A DNA stretch of 64,000 nucleotides from Pseudocalidococcus sp964653145 (GTDB taxonomy: Bacteria > Cyanobacteriota > Cyanobacteriia > Thermosynechococcales > Thermosynechococcaceae). The notes beneath the pieces are model-generated. The model did not search any database and had not been told where the DNA came from. It worked only from the letters and a program-made list of their open reading frames with translations. Both the position numbers and the translations under genes were made by a program. Numbering within the stretch: position 1 is the stretch's first letter; each line of letters starts with the position of its first letter. Where the stretch lies: NCBI GenBank assembly GCA_964653145.1, contig CAZZCG010000002.1, positions 124,001 through 188,000 on the forward strand. Reading direction: 5' to 3'. Positions 35,499 to 43,721 of this stretch are shown one piece after another.

Positions 35499-38210
35499 AT
35501 GATGTCTGACCTCTCTAACCTGGCTGAAATTCGCCGCCTTGATGAGTCTAAAACCGGCACCCAGGCCTGGAAAAAATGGGGCCCCTATTTAAGTGAACGC
35601 CAATGGGGTACTGTGCGGGAAGATTATTCCACCAATGGCAACGCTTGGGACTATTTTTCCCATGATCAAGCGCGGTCGCGGGCCTATCGCTGGGGAGAAG
35701 ATGGGTTGGCGGGTTTATCAGACGATCAACAGCAACTTTGTTTTGGCTTGGCTGTATGGAATGGTCAAGATGACATCATTAAAGAGCGATTATTCGGCCT
35801 CACAAATAGCGAAGGGAATCACGGTGAAGATGTCAAGGAATACTATTTCTACTTGGATAGTACGCCCACCCATTCCTACATGAAGTATCTCTACAAATAT
35901 CCCCAAGGTAAATTTCCCTACGATGACTTAGTTAAGGGAAATGCCCAGCGCGGATACTATGACCAAGAGTATGAACTGATTGATACGGGCATTTTTGACA
36001 ACGACCGTTACTTTGATGTTTTTGTTGAATACGCGAAGGAGTCTCCGGAAGACTGGCTGATTCAAATTACAGTCTTTAATCGTAGCGATGCAGCAGCAAC
36101 CTTACACGTTCTCCCCACTGTTTGGTTCCGCAATACCTGGAGTTGGTTCAAGCATCCAGTGACAAAACCCCAACTACGCCAAACCCAGGCCGGAGTTGTC
36201 GAAGCAAACCATCCCGAGCTTGGAACCTATTATTTTGTCTGTGACCAGGCCCCAACCCTGCTATTTACGGAAAACGAAACGAATTTGTCGCGAATTTTTG
36301 GCCTGGAAAACCCCCAACCCTACGTTAAAGATGGGATCAATAACTATTTAGTTCATGGGCAAACTGATGCCGTTAATCCAGGCCAAGTGGGGACAAAAGT
36401 TGCCGCCCATTATCCCATTGAAGTCTCGGCTGGGGGCAGCAAAACCATTCAAGTTCGTCTGGGAAAAGCGGTAAATTCTGCCTTTGGCCAACCCTTCCAA
36501 GAGGTTTTTAACCAACGCCGCCAAGAAGCCGATGAATTTTTTGCCCGTGTAATTCCGGAAACCCTCAGTGCTGATGCCCGAAATGTCGCTCGCCAGGCCA
36601 TCGCCGGGATGATGTGGACGAAGCAATATTACAACTTCCCAGTGAAGGAGTGGCTTGAGGATGAAATTTTGCCACCGGATTGTCCGAGGCGCACTCCCAC
36701 TCGAAACAAGGATTGGTTTCATTTGCAAAGTTCCGCAATCATCTCCATGCCCGACAAGTGGGAATATCCTTGGTTTGCAGCCTGGGATCTGGCCTTTCAC
36801 TGTGCGGCTTTATGCCTGGTGGACATGGAATTTACCAAAGAGCAACTCTGCCTGATGGTGGATGAACTGCACTTACACCCCAATGGGCAAATCCCGGCCT
36901 ATGAGTGGAATTTCAGTGACGTTAATCCCCCCGTGCATCCAATTGTCACCTGGCAGATTTATCTCCTCGACAAGGCTCTGAACGGTGGGCAAGGGGATCG
37001 AGTCTTCCTGGAAAGCGTCTTTCATAAACTGATGCTGAACTTTACCTGGTGGGTCAATCGCAAGGATGCCTCAGGAAATAACGTGTTTGAAGGCGGCTTC
37101 CTGGGCCTGGATAACATTGGCGTCTTTGACCGGAGCGCACCACTACCTATGGGAGGCAGACTAGAGCAGTCCGATGGCACCAGTTGGATGGCCCTCTATT
37201 CCCTAGAAATGCTGAATATGGCGGTGGAGTTGGCCCTGGAAAACCATGCCTACGAAGACCTCTGTTGCAAGTTTTATGAGCATTTCATCTACATAGCTGG
37301 GGCGATGGATCGAGTTGGGGAGAACAAAGACGAACTCTGGGATGAGGAGGACGGTTTCTTCTACGATATTCTCCATTTTCCCGATGGCCGGGCCGAACGC
37401 TTAAAAGTCCGCTCCATGGTCGGATTAATTCCTTTGGCGGCAGTGGCGGTGTTTAGGGAAGAGGTTTTGGAGCAGTTACCGAAGTTCAAACAACGGATGG
37501 AGGAGTTTAATGCCCGTCACCCGGAATTGTTGACCAACATCAACGATCCCATGGCAGGCGGGGTGAAAAGTCGGCGATTATTCTGTCCAGTGGGGCCTGA
37601 TAAGTTACGGCGCATTCTCAGCAAAATGTTGGATGAGACTGAGTTTTTAAGCGATTACGGCCTGCGCTCCCTCTCCCGCTATCACCGTGACCATCCCTTT
37701 AAGTTTGTCGTGGGTCGAGATATTTACCGAGTGGATTATTTGCCGGCCGAATCCACATCCGGAATGTTTGGCGGAAACTCCAACTGGCGTGGCCCCATCT
37801 GGATGCCGGTGAATGCACTTCTTGTCCAGGCCCTGCGGAAAATGTACGGCTATTACGGCAAAGACTTTAAGGTGGAATGCCCCACGGGTTCTGGCAATTG
37901 GCTAACACTTTGGGAAGTCTCGGATGAAATTTTGACCCGCCTCAATCGGATTTTCCTGCAAACCCCAACCGGAAGACGACCTGTTTATGGTGATACTGAG
38001 AAATTCCAGAAAGATCCCCACTGGCGGGATTTGATTTTGTTCTACGAGTATTTCCACGGGGACAATGGGGCTGGAATTGGGGCTAGTCACCAAACGGGAT
38101 GGACGGGATTAGTTGCTCGTTACCTAGTGGGCCAGGCCTTGATGGATCCGGACGAAGTTCTGGAGAAGACCTACCTCTCTGCGACAACAAGTAAATTCGG
38201 GACGGCGTAG
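35499..38210 (+). CDS. GH63-like glucosidase (MGH1-like glycoside hydrolase domain)
   Basis: 903 residues; two adjacent ATGs (35499 and 35502) are possible starts. The protein has a beta-sandwich N-terminal part and a long (alpha/alpha)6 catalytic part from about residue 330. The family segments PDKWEYPWFAAWDLAFHC, MFGGNSNWRGPIWMP and IGASHQTGWTGLVA are visible and hold the acidic catalytic positions of the GH63 fold. The family includes processing alpha-glucosidase and bacterial hydrolases of mannosyl- or glucosylglycerate. The substrate is not known here; compatible-solute or glycogen turnover is an inference. No signal peptide, so cytoplasmic. Confidence 0.8.
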   Translation: MMSDLSNLAEIRRLDESKTGTQAWKKWGPYLSERQWGTVREDYSTNGNAWDYFSHDQARSRAYRWGEDGLAGLSDDQQQLCFGLAVWNGQDDIIKERLFGLTNSEGNHGEDVKEYYFYLDSTPTHSYMKYLYKYPQGKFPYDDLVKGNAQRGYYDQEYELIDTGIFDNDRYFDVFVEYAKESPEDWLIQITVFNRSDAAATLHVLPTVWFRNTWSWFKHPVTKPQLRQTQAGVVEANHPELGTYYFVCDQAPTLLFTENETNLSRIFGLENPQPYVKDGINNYLVHGQTDAVNPGQVGTKVAAHYPIEVSAGGSKTIQVRLGKAVNSAFGQPFQEVFNQRRQEADEFFARVIPETLSADARNVARQAIAGMMWTKQYYNFPVKEWLEDEILPPDCPRRTPTRNKDWFHLQSSAIISMPDKWEYPWFAAWDLAFHCAALCLVDMEFTKEQLCLMVDELHLHPNGQIPAYEWNFSDVNPPVHPIVTWQIYLLDKALNGGQGDRVFLESVFHKLMLNFTWWVNRKDASGNNVFEGGFLGLDNIGVFDRSAPLPMGGRLEQSDGTSWMALYSLEMLNMAVELALENHAYEDLCCKFYEHFIYIAGAMDRVGENKDELWDEEDGFFYDILHFPDGRAERLKVRSMVGLIPLAAVAVFREEVLEQLPKFKQRMEEFNARHPELLTNINDPMAGGVKSRRLFCPVGPDKLRRILSKMLDETEFLSDYGLRSLSRYHRDHPFKFVVGRDIYRVDYLPAESTSGMFGGNSNWRGPIWMPVNALLVQALRKMYGYYGKDFKVECPTGSGNWLTLWEVSDEILTRLNRIFLQTPTGRRPVYGDTEKFQKDPHWRDLILFYEYFHGDNGAGIGASHQTGWTGLVARYLVGQALMDPDEVLEKTYLSATTSKFGTA

Positions 38211-38371
38211 ATCGCTTGCCTGATCCCCCAAAAACTCAACAATTTGTCTCGCCGAGCCCAGATGATTAATGGGATCCTTGGCCTGGGGCAATCGTTTTTC
38301 CAGAACTGACTATAGTTGAAGAACAGCAGGGCTTAATCTATCAGGACTTAATCCTCATATTGGGTTTGAAC

Positions 38372-38806
38372 ATGAGCGGGCAATATCTCACGGACTATAG
38401 TGTGTGGATTAACCAGACCACTCAGTTACTACGGGAGCAACGATGGCATGAACTTGATCTCCCTAACCTGATTGAAGAGGTTGAAAGCTTGGGTAAAAGT
38501 GAACGGCGGGCCGTTACAAGTCAGTTAACTCGTCTTTTGCTGCATTTACTCAAGTGGCAGTACCAACCTCAACGCCGCTCTGATAGTTGGCTAGACTCAA
38601 TCACCGATGCCCGGACTCAGATTGAATTAGCACTTGTGGATAGTCCCAGCTTGAAAAATTATCCTGCCCAGCAATTGGCGGAGAGTTATCAACTGGCCCG
38701 GCGTCAAGCCGCAGCACAAACGGGGCTCAAGATTTCCGTATTTCCAGAGGTATGCCCCTATTCTCTGGAGTTGGTTTTGGCCGAAAGCTGGCTACCAGAA
38801 TCCTAG
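38372..38806 (+). CDS. DUF29 family protein
   Basis: 144 residues from the ATG at 38372. The start YLTDYSVWINQTTQLLREQRWHELDLPNLIEEVESLGKSERRAV and later LLLHLLKWQYQPQRRS are diagnostic for DUF29, an all-helical family very abundant in cyanobacteria and of unknown function. It is often multicopy; only one copy is in this window. It lies alone between the glycosidase and glpX. Confidence 0.88.
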   Translation: MSGQYLTDYSVWINQTTQLLREQRWHELDLPNLIEEVESLGKSERRAVTSQLTRLLLHLLKWQYQPQRRSDSWLDSITDARTQIELALVDSPSLKNYPAQQLAESYQLARRQAAAQTGLKISVFPEVCPYSLELVLAESWLPES

Positions 38807-38972
38807 TATTTATGTATCTAGAGTAATTTCCAGAGAATTTGCATCAACTTCTCCCTAGGATTACGACTGACTTCATAGAATATAAAGCCGTTACCCCCGC
38901 CTGATAGACTTAAAGGTTGATTGCTGTCGGTTTTGCTGGCGATAAGAAAGAAAATTTGGAGGAAGAGACGGC

Positions 38973-40016
38973 GTGGATAATGTCATTGGCTTAGAGATTA
39001 TTGAAGTGGTCGAAAAAGCTGCCATTGCTTCAGCGCGGTGGATGGGCAAAGGCGACAAAAACATGGCCGACCAAGTGGCAGTGGATGCAATGCGGGCCCG
39101 AATGAACCAAGTCCATATGCGCGGCCGGATCGTCATTGGAGAAGGGGAACGGGATGAGGCCCCCATGCTTTACATCGGTGAAGAAGTCGGAATTTGTACC
39201 CAAGAAAACGCCGAAGCCTTCTGCAACCCGGAAGAACTCTTAGAAATTGACATTGCCGTTGACCCCTGCGAAGGAACCAATCTCTGTGCCTATGGCCAAC
39301 CTGGATCCATGGCAGTTCTGGCAATTTCTGAAAAAGGGGGTCTGTTTGCCGCTCCCGACTTTTACATGAAAAAATTGGCCGCTCCCCCAGCTGCTAAAGG
39401 CAAAGTCGATATTTCTAAATCCGCCACTGAAAACCTAAAAATCCTCTCAGAGTCCTTAGACCGAGCCATTGATGAACTGGTTGTGGTTGTGATGAAACGG
39501 GAACGCCATGATGAATTGATCAAAGAAATTCGCGATGCAGGGGCACGGGTACAACTGATCAGTGATGGCGATGTCTCAGCCGCTCTTTCCTGTGCATTTT
39601 CTGGAACCAACATCCATGCCTTGATGGGAATTGGGGCAGCTCCTGAAGGGGTGATTTCGGCAGCGGCAATGCGGGCTTTAGGTGGCCACTTCCAGGGGCA
39701 ATTGGTGTACGATCCGGCGATTGTCAAAACCAAAGAATGGGCTGGTAAAACCAAAGAAGGGAATTTGGAGCAACTCAAAGCCGCCGGGATTTCTGACCCA
39801 GACAAAGTCTATGATGCCCACGAACTCGCCTCTGGGGAAACCGTGTTATTTGCAGCCTGCGGCATCACGCCGGGGGTTTTGATGAAAGGGGTTCGCTTTT
39901 TTAACGGTGGGGCCCGGACTCAATCCTTGGTGATTTCGACCCAATCCAAAACAGCCCGGTTTGTGGACACGATTCATATGTTTGAGAAACAGCCCCGCTC
40001 GATTCAGTTGGTCTAG
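38973..40016 (+). CDS. glpX: Class II fructose-1,6-/sedoheptulose-1,7-bisphosphatase
   Basis: 347 residues from a GTG with GGAGG upstream. GEGERDE at residues 56-62 and DPCEGT at 97-102 are the metal- and phosphate-binding motifs of the GlpX family. In cyanobacteria this bifunctional enzyme dephosphorylates both fructose- and sedoheptulose-bisphosphate in the Calvin cycle and is redox- and AMP-sensitive. Length and sequence fit that group closely. It stands alone; the downstream intergenic region carries two copies of a 12-base heptamer-containing repeat. Confidence 0.96.
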   Translation: MDNVIGLEIIEVVEKAAIASARWMGKGDKNMADQVAVDAMRARMNQVHMRGRIVIGEGERDEAPMLYIGEEVGICTQENAEAFCNPEELLEIDIAVDPCEGTNLCAYGQPGSMAVLAISEKGGLFAAPDFYMKKLAAPPAAKGKVDISKSATENLKILSESLDRAIDELVVVVMKRERHDELIKEIRDAGARVQLISDGDVSAALSCAFSGTNIHALMGIGAAPEGVISAAAMRALGGHFQGQLVYDPAIVKTKEWAGKTKEGNLEQLKAAGISDPDKVYDAHELASGETVLFAACGITPGVLMKGVRFFNGGARTQSLVISTQSKTARFVDTIHMFEKQPRSIQLV

Positions 40017-40032
40017 TTTAAGTTAACCGTTC

Positions 40033-40070
40033 TCCTGGCCTGGGTTTTGGGATATTTGTCCTGGCCTGGG
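40033..40070. repeat. Direct repeat TCCTGGCCTGGG, two copies
   Basis: Identical 12-mers at 40033-40044 and 40059-40070, 26 bp apart, just after glpX. Each contains the dispersed GGCCTGG heptamer. Confidence 0.7.
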
Positions 40071-40168
40071 CCTGATCAACAGTAATGCGATTTTTTTGGC
40101 TTCATTAAATTTTCACTTAGATTTATTAGTAATTTTTGCGTTATTGTTTTGTACCTTAGAAATTCTTT

Positions 40169-40642
40169 ATGTCTTTAACAGTCCACCACCTTAGGCCAAA
40201 TGACCTGGCTTTAATGAATGGACTTAACGATCTTTTTGGTGCAGTCTTCAATGACCTGATAACTTACACACAAAATCGGCCGAGTTTCGAATACTTGCGG
40301 CGATTACTGATGGATAACTCATTTATTGCCCTGGTTGCGTTGAAAAATGGTGAGATTGTTGGTGGGCTAACAGCCTATGAGCTTAAAAAGTATGAACAAG
40401 AGCGTAGCGAAATCTACATTTACGATCTTGGGGTTGCATCTGAACACCGTCGCCAGGGGATAGCCACAGTGTTGATTAAGGAACTTAAGAAGATTGCGGT
40501 TGACCGGAGAGCCCATATCATTTTTGTCCAGGCCGATACCACAGATGCCGATCAACCAGCCATTGCCTTGTACTCTAAATTAGGCATTTGCGAAGATGTC
40601 CTACATTTTGATATTCCAGTTAATCAAATGGGTATAGGTTAA
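40169..40642 (+). CDS. AAC(3)-I-like aminoglycoside N-acetyltransferase (GNAT)
   Basis: 157 residues. The run VGGLTAYELKKYEQERSEIY, then IYDLGVASEHRRQGIATVLI (acetyl-CoA loop RRQGIA near 93), IIFVQADTTDADQPAIALY and the end VLHFDIPV closely follow the AAC(3)-I family. That family acetylates the 3-amino group of gentamicin-type aminoglycosides. Whether this homologue confers resistance or has another amine substrate cannot be read from sequence. One dispersed heptamer lies inside it, so it shares the host motif. It stands alone upstream of hemA. Confidence 0.8.
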   Translation: MSLTVHHLRPNDLALMNGLNDLFGAVFNDLITYTQNRPSFEYLRRLLMDNSFIALVALKNGEIVGGLTAYELKKYEQERSEIYIYDLGVASEHRRQGIATVLIKELKKIAVDRRAHIIFVQADTTDADQPAIALYSKLGICEDVLHFDIPVNQMGIG

Positions 40643-40929
40643 GCAGAAAAATTATTATTTATTAGTAAAGTATAAGATTTACTTGAAGTTTAACCCATCG
40701 GTAATGCACTACAAATTCAACCGTACAATTTTCAAGATCGCCTTAATTTAGTTGTTCCCCAAACCATCTATATACTTCGATTAAGAAACTTATTTCCCAT
40801 GCGGGAGAGTGTCAAAAATGTAAATATTTCTTAATGTCATTCAGGGTTGAAGCAACAAAAATTGTATTCCTGCTTAAATAGTAATAAAGGCAATTTTTTA
40901 TTTCGGCTTAAAAGTTTTTTGGAAGTGTG

Positions 40930-42210
40930 ATGAACATTGCAGTCATTGGCTTGAGTCACAAAACCGCACCTGTGGAAGTCCGGGAAAAACTCAGCGTTCC
41001 AGAAGAGGTACGGGAAAAAGCCACCCATCATCTTTGTAGTTATCCCCACATCCAGGAAGCGATTATTCTTAGCACCTGTAATCGTCTGGAGATTTATATT
41101 GTTACCTCAGATACAGATAACGGGGCCCGAGAAGTCAACCAATTTTTGAGCGAATGGAGTCATTACCCACTGCCAAAGTTACGTCCTTACCTGTTTATCC
41201 TGTTACACCAAGACGCCATTATGCATTTGATGCGGGTTTCGGCTGGCCTGGATAGCTTGGTCATTGGGGAGGGACAAATTCTCTCACAAGTTAAACGGGC
41301 ACATCAGTTGGGTCAACAGTACAAAGGGGCTGGCTCGATTCTCAATCGTTTATTTAAGGACGCGATTGCAGCAGGGAAACGGGTACGAACCGATACAAAC
41401 ATTGGTACAGGGGCCGTTTCCATTAGTTCCGCAGCGGTAGAATTGGCCGATTTACGGATTAATAACATTGCCAACTGTCGAATTGCCGTGATCGGGGCCG
41501 GGAAAATGTCGCGCTTGGTGGTGCAGCATTTATTGGCGCGGAATGTTCAACAAATGGTGATTGTTAACCGTAGTCTGGAACGGGCCCAAGAGTTAGCGCA
41601 ACAATTTCCTGAAGCTCAGTTTGAACTCTGTTTAATGAGTGATTTACTGCAGGTGGTGGCTGGCTCGGATCTAGTCTTTACAGGAACTTCGGCAACGGAG
41701 CCTATTTTAGAGAAAGATTCTCTGACAAAAGTTATGAATAATGGACGGTTGCTTTCAATCATAGATATTGCTGTGCCGCGCAACGTCCATGCCAACGTTA
41801 CAGAACTTAGCCAGGTGCAACTCTTCAATGTGGACGACCTGCAGTCGGTGGTTGCACAAAACCAAGAAGCCCGGCGGTTAATGGCCTTGGAGGCAGAAGC
41901 CATGCTTGATGAGGAATTAGCCAACTTTAACGCCTGGTGGCATTCCCTAGAAGCAGTGCCGACTATTCGTTGTTTACGCAACAAGATTGAAACAATCCGT
42001 ACCCAGGAACTCGAAAAAGCCCTCTCTCGGTTGGGGACAGAATTTGCGGAAAAGCATCAAGGGGTGATTGAAGCGATGACTCGGACGATGATCAATAAGA
42101 TCCTCCACGATCCAACTGTCCAACTCCAGGCCCAACAGGATATAGGTAGTCGGCAACGGGCAATTCAAACCCTCCATGAATTGTTTAATCTAGAGGTGGT
42201 CGAAACATAA
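40930..42210 (+). CDS. hemA: Glutamyl-tRNA reductase
   Basis: 426 residues from the ATG at 40930, with a GTG one codon upstream. MNIAVIGLSHKTAPVEVREKL opens the protein. The catalytic Cys50 is in ILSTCNRLEIY, exactly at the family position. SAGLDSLVIGEGQILSQVK near 98 and the NADPH site IAVIGAGKMSRLV near 183 follow, with a C-terminal dimerisation helix domain. It reduces Glu-tRNA to glutamate-1-semialdehyde, the committed step of haem and chlorophyll synthesis. The next gene starts ten bases on. Confidence 0.96.
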   Translation: MNIAVIGLSHKTAPVEVREKLSVPEEVREKATHHLCSYPHIQEAIILSTCNRLEIYIVTSDTDNGAREVNQFLSEWSHYPLPKLRPYLFILLHQDAIMHLMRVSAGLDSLVIGEGQILSQVKRAHQLGQQYKGAGSILNRLFKDAIAAGKRVRTDTNIGTGAVSISSAAVELADLRINNIANCRIAVIGAGKMSRLVVQHLLARNVQQMVIVNRSLERAQELAQQFPEAQFELCLMSDLLQVVAGSDLVFTGTSATEPILEKDSLTKVMNNGRLLSIIDIAVPRNVHANVTELSQVQLFNVDDLQSVVAQNQEARRLMALEAEAMLDEELANFNAWWHSLEAVPTIRCLRNKIETIRTQELEKALSRLGTEFAEKHQGVIEAMTRTMINKILHDPTVQLQAQQDIGSRQRAIQTLHELFNLEVVET

Positions 42211-42220
42211 TGTCCCATCA

Positions 42221-43000
42221 ATGACAATTTCCTCAAACTCCACCACCCCAGCCCCACCAGGCCCCGCCCTAGAAACAATGATTGAGGCTAGAACAGTCCA
42301 CAAGTGGTACGGGGAATTCCATGCCCTCAAGGGTGTGAGCCTAACTGTTGGCCTGGGAGAAGTTGTGGTGATTATGGGGCCATCGGGGTCAGGGAAATCA
42401 ACGTTTATTCGGACATTCAATGGCTTAGAAGACTTTCAACAAGGGGAAATTATTGTTGATGGCATGATCCTGTCTGACGACAGTCACCAAATCGAGCAAA
42501 TCCGCCGGGAAGTGGGGATGGTCTTTCAGCAATTTAATTTATTTCCCCATTTAACCGTCTTGCAAAATATCACCCTAGCACCACGCTGGGTTCGAGGTTG
42601 GCACAAGGTCAAACGGGAAGACATCGCCCTCCAGCTTTTAGAACGGGTAGGAATTTTAGAGCAGGCCCAGAAATTTCCCGGCCAACTTTCCGGGGGACAG
42701 CAACAACGGGTTGCCATCGCGCGGGCCTTGGCCATGCAACCGAAGATTATGCTTTTTGATGAACCAACTTCAGCCCTTGATCCCGAAATGGTGCGGGAGG
42801 TGCTGGATGTCATGCGAAATTTAGCGGCCAGTGGGATGACCATGGTGATTGTCACCCATGAGGTGGGCTTTGCCCGAGAAGTTGCCGACCGGGTTGTCCT
42901 CATGGATCACGGTCAAATCGTCGAAATTGCCCCACCCCAAGAGTTTTTCTATCAACCTAAAATGGAGCGAACTCAGCAGTTCTTAGCCCAAATCATTTAA
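42221..43000 (+). CDS. Polar amino-acid ABC transporter ATP-binding protein (BgtA/GlnQ/AapP type)
   Basis: 259 residues. Walker A GPSGSGKST at 53-61, Q-loop VFQQFNLFPHLTV, signature LSGGQQQR, Walker B IMLFDEPTSALD and the switch His in VIVTHEVGFAREVA are all present, in the PAAT subfamily form. The first 20 residues are a Pro/Ser-rich extension and ATG at 42278 is an alternative start. No permease is adjacent. In other cyanobacteria one such ATPase (BgtA) serves several permeases, and the binding lipoprotein at 62128 is a candidate partner. It follows hemA on the same strand, probably read through. Confidence 0.88.
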   Translation: MTISSNSTTPAPPGPALETMIEARTVHKWYGEFHALKGVSLTVGLGEVVVIMGPSGSGKSTFIRTFNGLEDFQQGEIIVDGMILSDDSHQIEQIRREVGMVFQQFNLFPHLTVLQNITLAPRWVRGWHKVKREDIALQLLERVGILEQAQKFPGQLSGGQQQRVAIARALAMQPKIMLFDEPTSALDPEMVREVLDVMRNLAASGMTMVIVTHEVGFAREVADRVVLMDHGQIVEIAPPQEFFYQPKMERTQQFLAQII

Positions 43001-43059
43001 GTTGAGTACTGTTAATTCTAGGGGTAGTGAGATTGTTGAACTACCTAAGGATCAAGTCC

Positions 43060-43320
43060 CTACTGGAGCGCGCCTTGTAAGGCAATCACCTGAATCAGAA
43101 TGTAGATAAGACTGACAACAATTCCTGAACCAAAGGCAATCCAACACCAAAGTTTTGCTTTTTCTGAGGCAGCAACAGCTCCGGCCCGATCTCCCGCTGC
43201 GAGTTTAGAATTGACTTGAGCGGCAAAAACAATCGCCACAATCCCAAAGGGAACGCAACAACAAATCGTCGAAAGAATCGCAGGGACAAGATAGTTAGGG
43301 ACGGGTTGATCTGTGGTCAT
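43060..43320 (-). CDS. CD225/dispanin-family small membrane protein
   Basis: 86 residues from the ATG at 43320; the frame is open to a TTG at 43341. VPNYLVPAILSTICCCVPFGIVAIVFAAQVNSKLAAGD is the typical dispanin intramembrane region with its Cys cluster and the conserved VNSKLAAGD turn. A transmembrane helix forms the C-terminus. Eukaryotic relatives (IFITM) alter membrane curvature; bacterial roles are unknown. It is convergent with the ABC ATPase. Confidence 0.8.
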   Translation of the reverse strand: MTTDQPVPNYLVPAILSTICCCVPFGIVAIVFAAQVNSKLAAGDRAGAVAASEKAKLWCWIAFGSGIVVSLIYILIQVIALQGALQ

Positions 43321-43721
43321 AGTTGTTCCTAATAAGTACAAAAGGCCAATGCACGCAAAAATAGTAGATTCAATACGTCCACCACTATACTGGAGGCAAC
43401 TCCAAATTTGACAAACCTGCAGTGAAAGTTAACGAACATCTATCATATTTTCGAGCTAGAGTTTAAGACTTTGAACGAGCATTTACAATACTTAGGGATG
43501 GTGCCTTGGGCAGTTCACAACCGAAAGTTTTATTGATCAAGCTAGAAAAGTCACTGTAAAGATTTCCCCCAAGGGTTGGGAATCCAATCCATGAATGGTT
43601 GAGTTGCTGCCAAAGGTTCATGAGCCGTGATGCATTACAACCTCATCTACAGAAAATTTTTAAACCAATCTAGATTATTAGTGAGTCCGGGTCAGTAACT
43701 CAAATTGGATTCGCTTCCTAA
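43321..43721. other. Intergenic region between dispanin gene and glgP
   Basis: About 400 bp between two minus-strand genes. It should hold the dispanin promoter and the 3' end of the glgP transcript. I see no RNA gene and no clear hairpin plus T-run. Confidence 0.35.
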
